DNA of 64,000 nucleotides from CAVQKZ01 sp963837325 (GTDB lineage Bacteria > Actinomycetota > Actinomycetes > Mycobacteriales > Jatrophihabitantaceae), in the NCBI GenBank assembly GCA_963837325.1, contig CAWIMV010000001.1, forward strand, positions 868,001 through 932,000, read 5' to 3'. Under the pieces are notes generated by a model. It did no database searches, had not been told where the DNA came from, and was given only the letters and a program-made list of their open reading frames with translations. The position numbers and the translations under genes were made by a program. Positions within the stretch are counted from its first letter, which is position 1. Each line of letters starts with the position of its first letter. Shown here piece by piece: positions 32,345 to 40,219 of the stretch.

Positions 32345-32749
32345 GTGGACGGTCTGTGGCGGGGACTGGCTGATGTCGTAGTGGCCCTGCACTACGGCTA
32401 CATGGCCTTTCTGGTGGGCGGCGGCTTCGTCGCCTGGCGTTGGCCCAAGGCGATCTGGGCTCACGTTGTCGTCGTCGCGTGGGCGGTCTTGATCGTCACG
32501 ACCCACATCCCCTGCCCATTGACCGCGCTGCAGAACCACCTGCGCGAATCCGCGGGGCAGGAGCCCCTGTCGAACAGCTTCATCAACCTCTACATCCGCG
32601 GGACGTTCTACCCGGCCGGCCAGCAAGCCTTGGCGCAGGCGGCAATCGGGCTCGTCGTCATCGCGTCCTGGATCGGATTCGCCCGGCTGCGTCGCGGCCG
32701 GCCGCCCACCCGGCTGGGCTCCGAGCAGGCGGGCTCGCTCAGCGCCTGA
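32345..32749 (+). CDS. DUF2784 membrane protein
   Basis: A 134-residue protein with about three to four membrane segments. LADVVVALHYGYMAFLVGG (residues about 9-27), THIPCPLTALQNHLRES and a SFINLYIRG stretch are the diagnostic parts of DUF2784, a small actinobacterial and proteobacterial membrane family without known function. The GTG at 32345 is preferred because GGGAGG lies about six bases upstream; a longer in-frame reading has no support. It is divergent from the MFS gene and 223 bases upstream of the second DUF998 gene. Confidence 0.8.
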   Translation: MDGLWRGLADVVVALHYGYMAFLVGGGFVAWRWPKAIWAHVVVVAWAVLIVTTHIPCPLTALQNHLRESAGQEPLSNSFINLYIRGTFYPAGQQALAQAAIGLVVIASWIGFARLRRGRPPTRLGSEQAGSLSA

Positions 32750-32972
32750 CTACCCGAACGTGATCGAGAACTCTCCAAAACCTGGTTTGCGTGCCGCCGA
32801 TTCGTGCCTATTGTCGAAGTGACGGTTAAACAGCAGCCGAACCTTCAGCAGCGGGTGAACCGCGCGCCTGCCGGGGGCTCGACATGTTCGCATCGACGGG
32901 TGTGGAGCTGCACGCTCGCCCGGCTGCGCTGGTGCCGTCGACCCGAGCTGTTGTCCGGCGAGGTAATTCCTC

Positions 32973-33686
32973 ATGACCTCCATCAGAGCCTCCAACCTGA
33001 TCCGGGTCCCGCTCGTGATCGTGTCGGCGCTGCCGGCACGGACCACGACCGACGCTCGGGCCAGCCGGGTGCCCGGGTGGGCCCTGGTGTCAGCTGCGTT
33101 GGCTCCGATCGTGCTGACGTCCTGTTGGCTGATCGCCGACACACTGCAACCACCCCGCTACAGCCCGATGCGACAAACGGTCAGCGTCCTCGCGGGGTAT
33201 GCCGGCACCGACCGCTGGCTGATGACCGGCGGGCTTGTGGTCGTCGGTCTTTGCTACTTCGTCACGACCGCCGGCCTTCGCGACATCCCGGTAGCGGCAC
33301 GAATCGTCTTGCTCGTCACCGGTGCCGCTGCCATCGGGGTGGCGGGCTGCCCCCAGCCCGTCCACGGCTCCACGGTCCAGCACATGATCTGCACCGGGGT
33401 GGGCGAGTTGGCCCTGGCCGCCCTGCCTGCGATCATCGGCCTGCACCGGCTGGACCACCGGTTGCTGAGTGCCCAGGCTTCGGCCCAGGTGGCCGGTCTC
33501 TTCGGTGCATTCTTCATCTGGCTCGTCGTCGAGCTGCAGGATGGGGCACATCTCGGCCTGGCCGAGCGCCTGACCTCGTCGGTGCAGACCTGCTGGCCGT
33601 TCGTCATCGCACTCGCATTGCGGCACTCGAGCCGAGTGCCCGACGAGATCCTCGAGACCGCCGTGAGCGTCCGTCCAACAGCCTGA
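32973..33686 (+). CDS. DUF998 membrane protein 2
   Basis: A 237-residue membrane protein with six hydrophobic segments, of the same DUF998 family as the gene at 30349 (shared features: MRQTVSVLAGYAGTDRWLM, CPQPVHGSTVQHMICTGVG, TCWPFVIALALRHSS). The first 30 residues are a basic cytoplasmic lead. Function unknown. It ends normally, in contrast to its paralogue, whose tail is extended. Start at ATG 32973; a ribosome site GGCGAGG lies about 9 bases before it. Confidence 0.75.
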   Translation: MTSIRASNLIRVPLVIVSALPARTTTDARASRVPGWALVSAALAPIVLTSCWLIADTLQPPRYSPMRQTVSVLAGYAGTDRWLMTGGLVVVGLCYFVTTAGLRDIPVAARIVLLVTGAAAIGVAGCPQPVHGSTVQHMICTGVGELALAALPAIIGLHRLDHRLLSAQASAQVAGLFGAFFIWLVVELQDGAHLGLAERLTSSVQTCWPFVIALALRHSSRVPDEILETAVSVRPTA

Positions 33687-33860
33687 CCTCGTCGGTAAGA
33701 ACGCGGCGCGAAACACTGTTCGAGCGGCCATTTTTCGGGGGAGTGCCCCGATCCGCCGCTTCGCAGCAGAGATGCCGATTCGTGACCTTGCGCTTGCAAC
33801 AGCGTGCGAGCCACCCGCGTCAGTTCAGTAGCAACTCCGCTACCTGAAACGGATCCCGCC

Positions 33861-34631
33861 ATGCGCATGACCACCGTTCTTCTTGCCGGATCGATGCTGG
33901 TTGCGGTGAGCGCATGCACGTCGGCCAAAGCCGCCCACCACTCCACACCGCCCACACCGCAGCCGAAGTCCGCCGCCGCAAGTACGTCCGGCACATCCAG
34001 CCCATCGGCCGTCGCTTCGAGCGGCCCGCCGTTGACGGCCGTGTCGCAGTCGCCACCGACGCACCAGCTCCCGGTTTTGAGCACGAGACAGATCACGTTG
34101 CGGCCGGTGACCCCCGGTGGGCAGCCGACGGCGGGGTATCGGATGACGACGGAGACGTGGTCGCCGTTCCTCTGCACGGACGGCGCATCACCCAGCGCGG
34201 TCAGTCCCAACATTCGGTACTGCGGGTACTCAGCCACGCACACCAGTGCCTGCTGGAAGTCGACGGTCCCGTCGACCGTGCTGTGCCTGCGCGATCCATT
34301 CGGCCGGACTCTGGTGCGCATCAAGTATTCCGGAACGTTCGCGCCTGTCGCCGCGCCGGCGAAACCCGCGCCACACGGCCTCGTCCTCGCGAACGGCTTG
34401 CATTGTCAGATTCGCAACGGCGGCGCTTGGTCGCGCATCGCGAAACGTCCGGACTGGGTTGGGTTCTACGAGTGCGCCAACGGTGTCGACGTTTACGGTC
34501 CCAAGGGCGGCGACGGCGTTGATCGATCGGCACCGATGTGGACCGTCCAAACGGTGAACGCGACCACTGGGGCCTCGGGGCCGATCTCGGAGCAGGACGT
34601 CACCGTTGCCTACTTCGACGGCACGGCGTGA
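33861..34631 (+). CDS. Secreted lipoprotein of unknown function
   Basis: A 256-residue protein starting MRMTTVLLAGSMLVAVSAC, a lipoprotein signal with the acylated Cys at 19. It is followed by a 60-residue Ser/Pro/Thr-rich spacer and then a beta-rich globular part containing six or more cysteines (FLCTDG, IRYCGY, ACWKS, VLCLRD, LHCQI, YECANG) that could form disulfides outside the cell. No enzyme motif recognised. The ATG at 33861 was chosen because the lipobox begins there; an upstream in-frame start is not signal-like. Neighbours give no functional hint. Confidence 0.75.
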   Translation: MRMTTVLLAGSMLVAVSACTSAKAAHHSTPPTPQPKSAAASTSGTSSPSAVASSGPPLTAVSQSPPTHQLPVLSTRQITLRPVTPGGQPTAGYRMTTETWSPFLCTDGASPSAVSPNIRYCGYSATHTSACWKSTVPSTVLCLRDPFGRTLVRIKYSGTFAPVAAPAKPAPHGLVLANGLHCQIRNGGAWSRIAKRPDWVGFYECANGVDVYGPKGGDGVDRSAPMWTVQTVNATTGASGPISEQDVTVAYFDGTA

Positions 34632-34836
34632 CGGCACCCAAGAAGTCCCGCGCGCGTCGGTCGAGATGCCGACTCGGCCGGGAGCCGTTACGTTGGCGTC
34701 GAGTCGCCAAAGATGATCAGTGGAAGAGCGTGCGAGGGAGCACGGATGCCGACTGACCCGAGTGCACCGAAGCGAAGGCTCGCAGTAGTGATGATGCGCA
34801 GCGCAGCTGTGCTTGGTCGTGCGCTCGGCGTCGGGT

Positions 34837-34957
34837 GCGACCCTCTGGTACAGCCACACCAATGGCCATTCCGGTGCGTACCTGTGGCTCCAGCAGGACC
34901 GTAACCTGGTGATCTAACCAGTCCGGGGCGCTCTGGCAGACCCACACGGCCGTCTGA
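34837..34957 (+). pseudogene. Bulb-type lectin domain remnant with 2-base deletion
   Basis: Within a 417-base stretch without an intact gene (34632-35048), one frame reads ATLWYSHTNGHSGAYLWLQQ followed by DRNLVI and a stop at 34915-34917. After the stop the next frame continues with QSGALWQTHTAV and a proper TGA at 34955-34957. Joined, this is the last repeat of a bulb-type (mannose-binding) lectin domain. The break is explained by loss of two bases in what would be a Y-N pair (TACAAC reduced to TAAC). Upstream sequence in frame soon hits a stop and is not lectin-like, so only the 3' end of a former gene survives. The rest of the stretch shows nothing I can assign. Confidence 0.7.
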
Positions 34958-35048
34958 CCCGGGGTAGTTTTCCTTGAGTTGATCACTCGGCCCGCGGGAA
35001 CCCGGATATTGGGTTGGCCGGTGCAGACCGGTTCTCTAGCCTCGACGG

Positions 35049-35624
35049 GTGCCCGCACGCGCGACGCCGTTGCTCTGGCTCTTCGGTCCTTCCGGGGTCG
35101 GGAAGTCCACTGTCGGCTGGGAGGTCTTCACCCGGCTGTACCGACGCGGCACGAGGACGGGCTACATCGACCTCGACCAGATGGGCCTGTGCTACCCGCA
35201 GCCCGTCGACGATCCCGATAACCATCGCATCAAAGCGGCCAACCTCGGCGCGGTATGGGCGACCTACCGGGACGCCGGCGCGCGGTGCCTGATCGGCTGC
35301 GGCGGGGCCGAGCGCGCGGAGTTGGTTCCGCTCTACCTCGATACCGTGCCCGACACCGCGCCGACTCTGGTCCGGCTGCGGGCCGGCTCCGCGGTGCTGC
35401 GGGAGCGGATCTTCCGACGCGGGCGCGGGGAGGGCCCGCTGCTGCCCGGAAATTCGGTCAATCTCTCGGACGACGCCCTCGAGCGGATGGCGAGTGAGGC
35501 CGCTGCGGAAGGCCGCGCACTCGATGAGCATGACTTCGCCGACGCCTGCATCGACACTGAGCAAGGAAGCGTTGCCGAACTGGCCGACCTGGTGCTTGCG
35601 CACTGGCCGTTGGGCGACCAGTGA
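35049..35624 (+). CDS. P-loop NTP-binding kinase-like protein
   Basis: A 191-residue protein with Walker A FGPSGVGKST (12-21) near the N-terminus, IDLDQMGLCYP around 43, LRAGSAVLRERIFRRGRGEG as a lid-like Arg-rich stretch, and no other domain. The build resembles small-molecule kinases such as gluconate, shikimate or adenylylsulfate kinases; the substrate is not recognisable. Start is a GTG at 35049 with no clear ribosome site; no better start exists. It stands alone between the lectin remnant and a small conserved gene. Confidence 0.68.
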   Translation: MPARATPLLWLFGPSGVGKSTVGWEVFTRLYRRGTRTGYIDLDQMGLCYPQPVDDPDNHRIKAANLGAVWATYRDAGARCLIGCGGAERAELVPLYLDTVPDTAPTLVRLRAGSAVLRERIFRRGRGEGPLLPGNSVNLSDDALERMASEAAAEGRALDEHDFADACIDTEQGSVAELADLVLAHWPLGDQ

Positions 35625-35725
35625 CGGCGGGTCCAGCGGAGCGCGGGAACTGAGCCGGCCGCGGTGTTGGTTCCCGCGGCGAAATGGGTAGCTTCGCACT
35701 GACCGCACCCGAGGGGCCAGTGCTC

Positions 35726-36076
35726 ATGGCTAAGTACAAGATCAACAAGCCGGCGATCGACAAGGCGCGCAGACTCATCGACGCCGGCAAATACGACGAC
35801 GAGACCGAGTGGTCAGACGCGGCACCGTCGGCGGACCAGGAAAACGACGAGATCGACAGTCATGGCTATGACGGCTACGGCGAGTGGCACCTGGCCATCG
35901 ACACTGACGCGTCACAGGACACGAAATCGCGCTACGGCTTTCCCTACGGCGACTTCGCCAAGGTCAATCGGGCCGCGTTGATCCACGCCAAGCAGCGGGC
36001 GTCGCAGAACGGCCATGACGAGATCGCTGATGCTGCCGGCAAACTGCTCGACCGGCTGGACGGCAAACGGTCCTGA
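35726..36076 (+). CDS. Conserved small actinobacterial protein
   Basis: A 116-residue soluble acidic protein starting MAKYKINKPAIDKARRLIDA, with YGEWHLAID, TKSRYGFPYGDFAKVNR and ending in a helical KLLDRLDG. Similar proteins are widespread in actinobacteria and have no known function as far as I know. The ATG at 35726 follows GAGGGG by about nine bases; an in-frame ATG at 35684 is less likely. It converges on the flotillin gene with a 37-base gap. Confidence 0.75.
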   Translation: MAKYKINKPAIDKARRLIDAGKYDDETEWSDAAPSADQENDEIDSHGYDGYGEWHLAIDTDASQDTKSRYGFPYGDFAKVNRAALIHAKQRASQNGHDEIADAAGKLLDRLDGKRS

Positions 36077-36113
36077 GCTTCGGTCTGACCTGCTCGGGGT
36101 GCGCGGGGGCTGG

Positions 36114-37421
36114 TCAGGTGCTCTTGGATTGACTCGACTGGGTGACGCTGTGCTTGACGGAGTCGAGGATGGCCACGCCTTGACCGACCAGGGACGAGAC
36201 GATCTCGTTCATTCCTTCCGACCCGTTGAGGACAGTGAGGTGTGCCCCGGCCAGACCCTGGGCCGCCTTCTCGACGATGAGGGGGAGTTGCGCGATGAGC
36301 TGTTGATCGAGGGCGACACGATTGTGCGACTGCGCCGCCTCGGCCAGGATCTTGGTCTGCTCCGCGTCGGCTGCGGCCAAGATCTTGACCCGCTCGGCTT
36401 CGGCCTCGGCGGGGCGGACGACTGTTGATACCAGCGTCTGGCGGGCCAGCTCAGCCTGCTGCTGCGCCAGAGCGGTTTGGGCGTCGATGACCTGCTGTTG
36501 GGCGACGGCGTGGGCCAGCGGCCCCGCTTGGTCGGCCTTGGCCTGAGCCGCCTGCATCTCGGCCGCGTACTTGGCCTTCGCGACGGCGGTTTGCCGGGCG
36601 AAGTCGGCCTGGTTGCGGTCGGATTCCTGCTGAGCCTCGGCTGCGACCTGGGCCGCCTTGGACCGGGTAACCGCGGTCTGGGCCTCGTAGTCGGCTTGAT
36701 TGCGGGCTGACTCTTGAGCCGCGGCCGCCGCAGTTGCGGCCGCGGCGGACTTGGCCGCCTCGACATCGGCCGCGTACTGGGCCTGCACCACTTCGGTCTG
36801 GCGGCCGTACTCGGCTTGAGCCCGCAACGACGCCTGTTCAGCTTCGGCTGCGGCCTGGTCGGCCTGCGATGCGGCGACTTTGGCGGCTCGCTGAATCGCC
36901 GCGTTGTGCGGTGCGGCCATCGCTGCGACGTACCCCAACCCCATGTCGTCGATGGATTGGATCTGCAGGGCATCGACGGTCAAGCCGATCTTGGCCATCT
37001 CCTCCTTCGACCCATCGAGCACCTCCGACGCCAACTTCTGCCGCTCGGTGACGATTTCCTCGACGGTCATCGAGCCGATGATGGAGCGGAGGTGCCCGGA
37101 AAAGATGCGGCCGGTCAGCACCGACATCTGTGACTGGTCGGAGAGGAAGCGCTGTGATGCATTGACGATGGACTCGGTGTCGTTGCCGACCTTGAACGCG
37201 ATTACCGCCTTGACCTTCAGCGCAATGCCTTGCTTGGTCACACAGTTCTCTTCGACCTCGGCTTCGGACATCGACAGGGTGATGAACCGCACCTTGCGAA
37301 ACATCGGCGCGACGAACGCGCCGCGGCCGGTCACGACCCGAAACGGGGCGTCGGAACCTCTCGCCTTGCCTCCGGAGATCAGCATCGCTTCGTCGGGAGC
37401 GGGAACGTGGTAACCAAGCAT
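36114..37421 (-). CDS. Flotillin-like SPFH-domain protein
   Basis: A 435-residue protein. An SPFH/Band 7 domain spans about 10-175 (GRGAFVAPMFRKVRF, then SIDDMGLGYVAAMAAP, typical for flotillins). A long Ala/Gln/Glu-rich coiled coil of about 190 residues (190-375) made of repeated QQESxRNQADxxxQTAV-like units follows, and then a small C-terminal region. Flotillins scaffold ordered membrane microdomains. There is no N-terminal transmembrane hairpin, so membrane attachment is probably peripheral or through a partner. The gene just upstream encodes a short NfeD-like domain, the usual partner family. Given the hopanoid locus 10 kb away, hopanoid-rich domains are a reasonable but unproven idea. 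Confidence 0.88.
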   Translation of the reverse strand: MLGYHVPAPDEAMLISGGKARGSDAPFRVVTGRGAFVAPMFRKVRFITLSMSEAEVEENCVTKQGIALKVKAVIAFKVGNDTESIVNASQRFLSDQSQMSVLTGRIFSGHLRSIIGSMTVEEIVTERQKLASEVLDGSKEEMAKIGLTVDALQIQSIDDMGLGYVAAMAAPHNAAIQRAAKVAASQADQAAAEAEQASLRAQAEYGRQTEVVQAQYAADVEAAKSAAAATAAAAAQESARNQADYEAQTAVTRSKAAQVAAEAQQESDRNQADFARQTAVAKAKYAAEMQAAQAKADQAGPLAHAVAQQQVIDAQTALAQQQAELARQTLVSTVVRPAEAEAERVKILAAADAEQTKILAEAAQSHNRVALDQQLIAQLPLIVEKAAQGLAGAHLTVLNGSEGMNEIVSSLVGQGVAILDSVKHSVTQSSQSKST

Positions 37422-37449
37422 GACGGCTGGTCTCCTCAGCGAGAATCGG

Positions 37450-37689
37450 TCATAGTTCGAGCAGGGAATCGATCGGGTCTGCCCACGGCGACACGATCAC
37501 CGTGCGTGGGCCCAGGGTCTGCACGACGATGACCGCCTGGCCTTTGGCCAGCGGTTCGGCCGAACGGGCGATGAAGGTTTCTGTTCCGCCCCGGATGCGC
37601 ACCTCGACCTCGCCGGGACCAGCCGCGCCGCGCGTCGCCGTCGTGATTCGCCCGGCCAGACCGAGTGGCGACATGTCCGGCGCCGTCAT
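37450..37689 (-). CDS. Short NfeD-like OB-fold protein
   Basis: About 79 residues: LAGRITTATRGAAGPGEVEV, RGGTETFIARS and GQAVIVVQTLGPRTVIVSPW form the beta-rich OB domain of NfeD C-termini, without the membrane part. Such short versions accompany flotillin genes in actinobacteria and are thought to bind the flotillin. It ends 29 bases before the flotillin start on the same strand, so they are probably cotranscribed. The start at ATG 37689 has no strong ribosome site and is uncertain; upstream sequence in frame is not protein-like. Confidence 0.65.
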   Translation of the reverse strand: MTAPDMSPLGLAGRITTATRGAAGPGEVEVRIRGGTETFIARSAEPLAKGQAVIVVQTLGPRTVIVSPWADPIDSLLEL

Positions 37690-37908
37690 GTGCCGCGCAA
37701 CGGCGTCGGGCGGTCCATGATCCTCACGGCCGGATGCTACTCCGGGAGGACAACCACCAGATCGCGGGCGCACTCGCCAGTCCGATGACCGCACAGACTC
37801 GAAGCCACCGTCCAGACGAGGCTCGCCTGGGTCTGAAACCCTCGGAGATTGAGTGCGTCCTGTAACTCGATTGCGACGCGGTCCCGGCGTCGACAGGCTT
37901 TCCAGGTC

Positions 37909-38490
37909 ATGGTTATCACGACGAATCGCCCGGCAGTCGTGCATCCGCGAGCTGCGGTGCCACTCATGTGGTGGTCGCTCGGGTACGCCTGCTATCGGGC
38001 CTACTACGCGGTCGGCGGCCAGTTCGGCATGATCGGCCACCCGGTATCGGATTCACGGTGGCGCGCGATCAACGCCGTCGGTGCGGTCGTGATCGCGCTC
38101 GTCGCAATCCTGGCGCTCGTCGCGCCGCGAGTGGATGCGCTGCGGCGTGCACTTCCGGCGCTCGGCTGGGCCGGCGCGGTCGGCTGCTGCATGCACGCGC
38201 TGACCGACATCGTCTTGCGGCTGCTCAGCCTTGCCGGCGCCCACCCGACCCACCTCCCGGCAAGCGTGTGGGTCTCCTTCGACCGACGCGCCGCGGACAT
38301 GCAGGATCTGCTGCTCAACGAGCCGTGGTTCTTCGTCGAAGGTCTGCTCTGGGCCGCACTTGGCGCGGTCTTCGTGAATCGTCGGTACCGCCGCGCCTGG
38401 TGGATCTCGGGCGCTCTCGCCTGCGGGGGGCTGACGATCGTCGGCGTACTCAGCGGGCTCGGCACGATCGGCGCGGTACGCCTGAGCTGA
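37909..38490 (+). CDS. Small membrane protein, unknown function
   Basis: A 193-residue protein with four to five hydrophobic segments. SLGYACYRAYYAVGGQFGM lies in the first, followed by ALVAILALVAPRVDALRR and a C-terminal GALACGGLTIVGVLSG. The opening recalls DUF3995-type membrane proteins, but the match is by eye and weak. The ATG at 37909 follows a CCAGG; no operon partner. It is divergent from the NfeD-like gene and convergent with the AAA+ ATPase gene. Confidence 0.62.
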   Translation: MVITTNRPAVVHPRAAVPLMWWSLGYACYRAYYAVGGQFGMIGHPVSDSRWRAINAVGAVVIALVAILALVAPRVDALRRALPALGWAGAVGCCMHALTDIVLRLLSLAGAHPTHLPASVWVSFDRRAADMQDLLLNEPWFFVEGLLWAALGAVFVNRRYRRAWWISGALACGGLTIVGVLSGLGTIGAVRLS

Positions 38491-38536
38491 CGTCGCACTC
38501 CGGAGGACCGTGCTTGCCGCCGATCCGTACCCTCGG

Positions 38537-40117
38537 TCAACCGCGTCCGGGCGGGACGCGACCTGGACGCGCGACCATCGATGGCGCTGCGCCCGCACTG
38601 CGGCTTCCGCCGAGCAGGGTGCGGGTCATGGCATTGCGGGTGTGCAGCAACTCGCCCAACGCCGCCTCGAGATCGTCGGCCGAGACGTGCAGCGGTGCCT
38701 CGTCGTCGCGGCCGGCCAGCTCGTCCGGTTGTTCACGTTCGGCTGCGAACACGGCGGCCCGACGGAGCAGTTCCTTGAGAAACGAGGCGGTGACCCCGTC
38801 GGTTCGAGCCAGGATGTCCGCGATTCGGCTGGTGTCGATATCGAGGCCGCCGCGGTACAGGTCGAATAGGGCCCGGCGCCCGGCCGCATCGGGCAGCGCG
38901 AGCTCGACCGCCTGGTCCACTCGGCCGGGGCGGGCCGCCAGCGCCGGTTCGAGCAGGTCGGCGCGATTGGTCGTGAGCACGAAGACGACGTCGGCATCCT
39001 CGGCCAGGCCGTCCATCTCGTTGAGCAGTTGAAACAACATCGGGTGCTCGCCGGGGTAGCTGCCCCGGTCCTCGGCGATCAGATCGACGTCTTCGACCAC
39101 CAGCATCGACGGCGCGAGCGCGCGGGCCACCGAGCATGCTTCACCGATGAGGTGTAGGGCGTTGCCGGTGAGCTGAATGACCGTGGTGTCGGTAAGGCTG
39201 GCGGTCAGGTAACGCACGGTGTGGGTCTTGCCCACCCCGGGCGGCCCGTAGAGGAGCAGGCCGCGCTTGAGGTGCTGGCCGGCGGTGAGCAATCGCTGCT
39301 TGTGCCGGGCGACCTGCACGACCTGACGCTGTACGGCCGCGAGGATGTCGTCAGGCAGGATGAGCTCGTCGGCGGTCATGGCCGGCCGGTGATGGAAGCG
39401 CAGCAGCGAATGGCCCTCGCCGAACACTTCGCCACCGAACGACAACACCTGTCCGCGGAACACGTTGTGCTCGAGTGCCAGCATCCGCACCTGCGCGGCA
39501 ACGTCCGTGGCATGACTCGCGTCGGTGCTGACGATCTGGAGGCTCACGCCCTCGTGCGGTGAGTGTTGTTCCGCACCGCGCAGCAGCAGCGCGGTATGAC
39601 GGGCACCGTCGGTGACCAGGTACAGCCCACATCGCACGCACGCCTCGACCGCGCCGTCCGGCCCCGAGGGGAGGTTCACCCGGGCCACGTTTCCCGGCCG
39701 CAGGCCGCCCATGCCCAGATGGCCGCCACCGTCGTCGCCGAGCAATTCCGCCAGGCCGAAGTCACGGTGCTGGAAGCCGATCACGCCGACAAGTTCGTGC
39801 GAGCGACCGTCGGCCTGCAGCCAGGCGTCCAAGCCCGCCTGCACATTGACGTGCTCATAAGCCGGCCAGCCTTCAGCGACGACCGACAGTTCGTCGCTGC
39901 CCGCACCCAAGTGCGTGCGTAGGAGACTGGCCAGAGTCGCGCCCTCGCCGGCGCGAGCGGCCCGGACAACTCCCCGCAGCGCGCGCCGCGCAAGCCGACC
40001 GACGTCGGCCAGCTCGACCCCGCCGACATCGTGAGTCGCCGTCGAATCCCATTGCCCCGCGGCCACGTGGGACTCACTGATGCCGTAGGACACCCAGCCG
40101 TGCTCGCCGTGCGCCAT
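38537..40117 (-). CDS. AAA+ ATPase (Cdc48/FtsH-like single ATPase domain)
   Basis: A 526-residue protein. Residues 1-250 form an N-terminal region without recognised domain, containing a Cys pair (EACVRCGLY near 160). The AAA+ module begins near 255: Walker A GPPGVGKT at 291-298, Walker B MLVVEDVDLI, second region of homology with TTNRADLLEPALAARPGRVD and an Arg-finger candidate. A C-terminal lid with an acidic linker follows. Such ATPases remodel or unfold proteins; no protease or membrane segment is attached. The start ATG at 40117 has GAGGGG seven bases upstream. It is 102 bases downstream of glnA on the same strand but a common transcript is uncertain. Confidence 0.82.
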   Translation of the reverse strand: MAHGEHGWVSYGISESHVAAGQWDSTATHDVGGVELADVGRLARRALRGVVRAARAGEGATLASLLRTHLGAGSDELSVVAEGWPAYEHVNVQAGLDAWLQADGRSHELVGVIGFQHRDFGLAELLGDDGGGHLGMGGLRPGNVARVNLPSGPDGAVEACVRCGLYLVTDGARHTALLLRGAEQHSPHEGVSLQIVSTDASHATDVAAQVRMLALEHNVFRGQVLSFGGEVFGEGHSLLRFHHRPAMTADELILPDDILAAVQRQVVQVARHKQRLLTAGQHLKRGLLLYGPPGVGKTHTVRYLTASLTDTTVIQLTGNALHLIGEACSVARALAPSMLVVEDVDLIAEDRGSYPGEHPMLFQLLNEMDGLAEDADVVFVLTTNRADLLEPALAARPGRVDQAVELALPDAAGRRALFDLYRGGLDIDTSRIADILARTDGVTASFLKELLRRAAVFAAEREQPDELAGRDDEAPLHVSADDLEAALGELLHTRNAMTRTLLGGSRSAGAAPSMVARPGRVPPGRG

Positions 40118-40219
40118 GCCTGGTCCCCTCATCGCGAACTAGGCGATCATGCCGCAGGCCAGCAGCAGCGGCGATACGGGCTTGAACGTACTGCGGTTAC
40201 GGCCGCGCTGAGTTACGGC

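Noticed and set aside
32750..33142. 130-codon minus-strand frame between the DUF2784 and DUF998 genes
   Set aside because: It overlaps the start of the DUF998 gene on the opposite strand, has no domain or ribosome site, and looks like low-complexity antisense.
33737..33765. T-run with CGGGG-N5-CCCCG hairpin taken as a terminator
   Set aside because: The T-run precedes the hairpin on the plus strand and becomes an A-run on the minus strand, so neither direction gives a standard terminator.
34717..35058. 113-codon minus-strand frame across the lectin remnant
   Set aside because: No protein-like composition and it runs antisense to recognisable lectin sequence.
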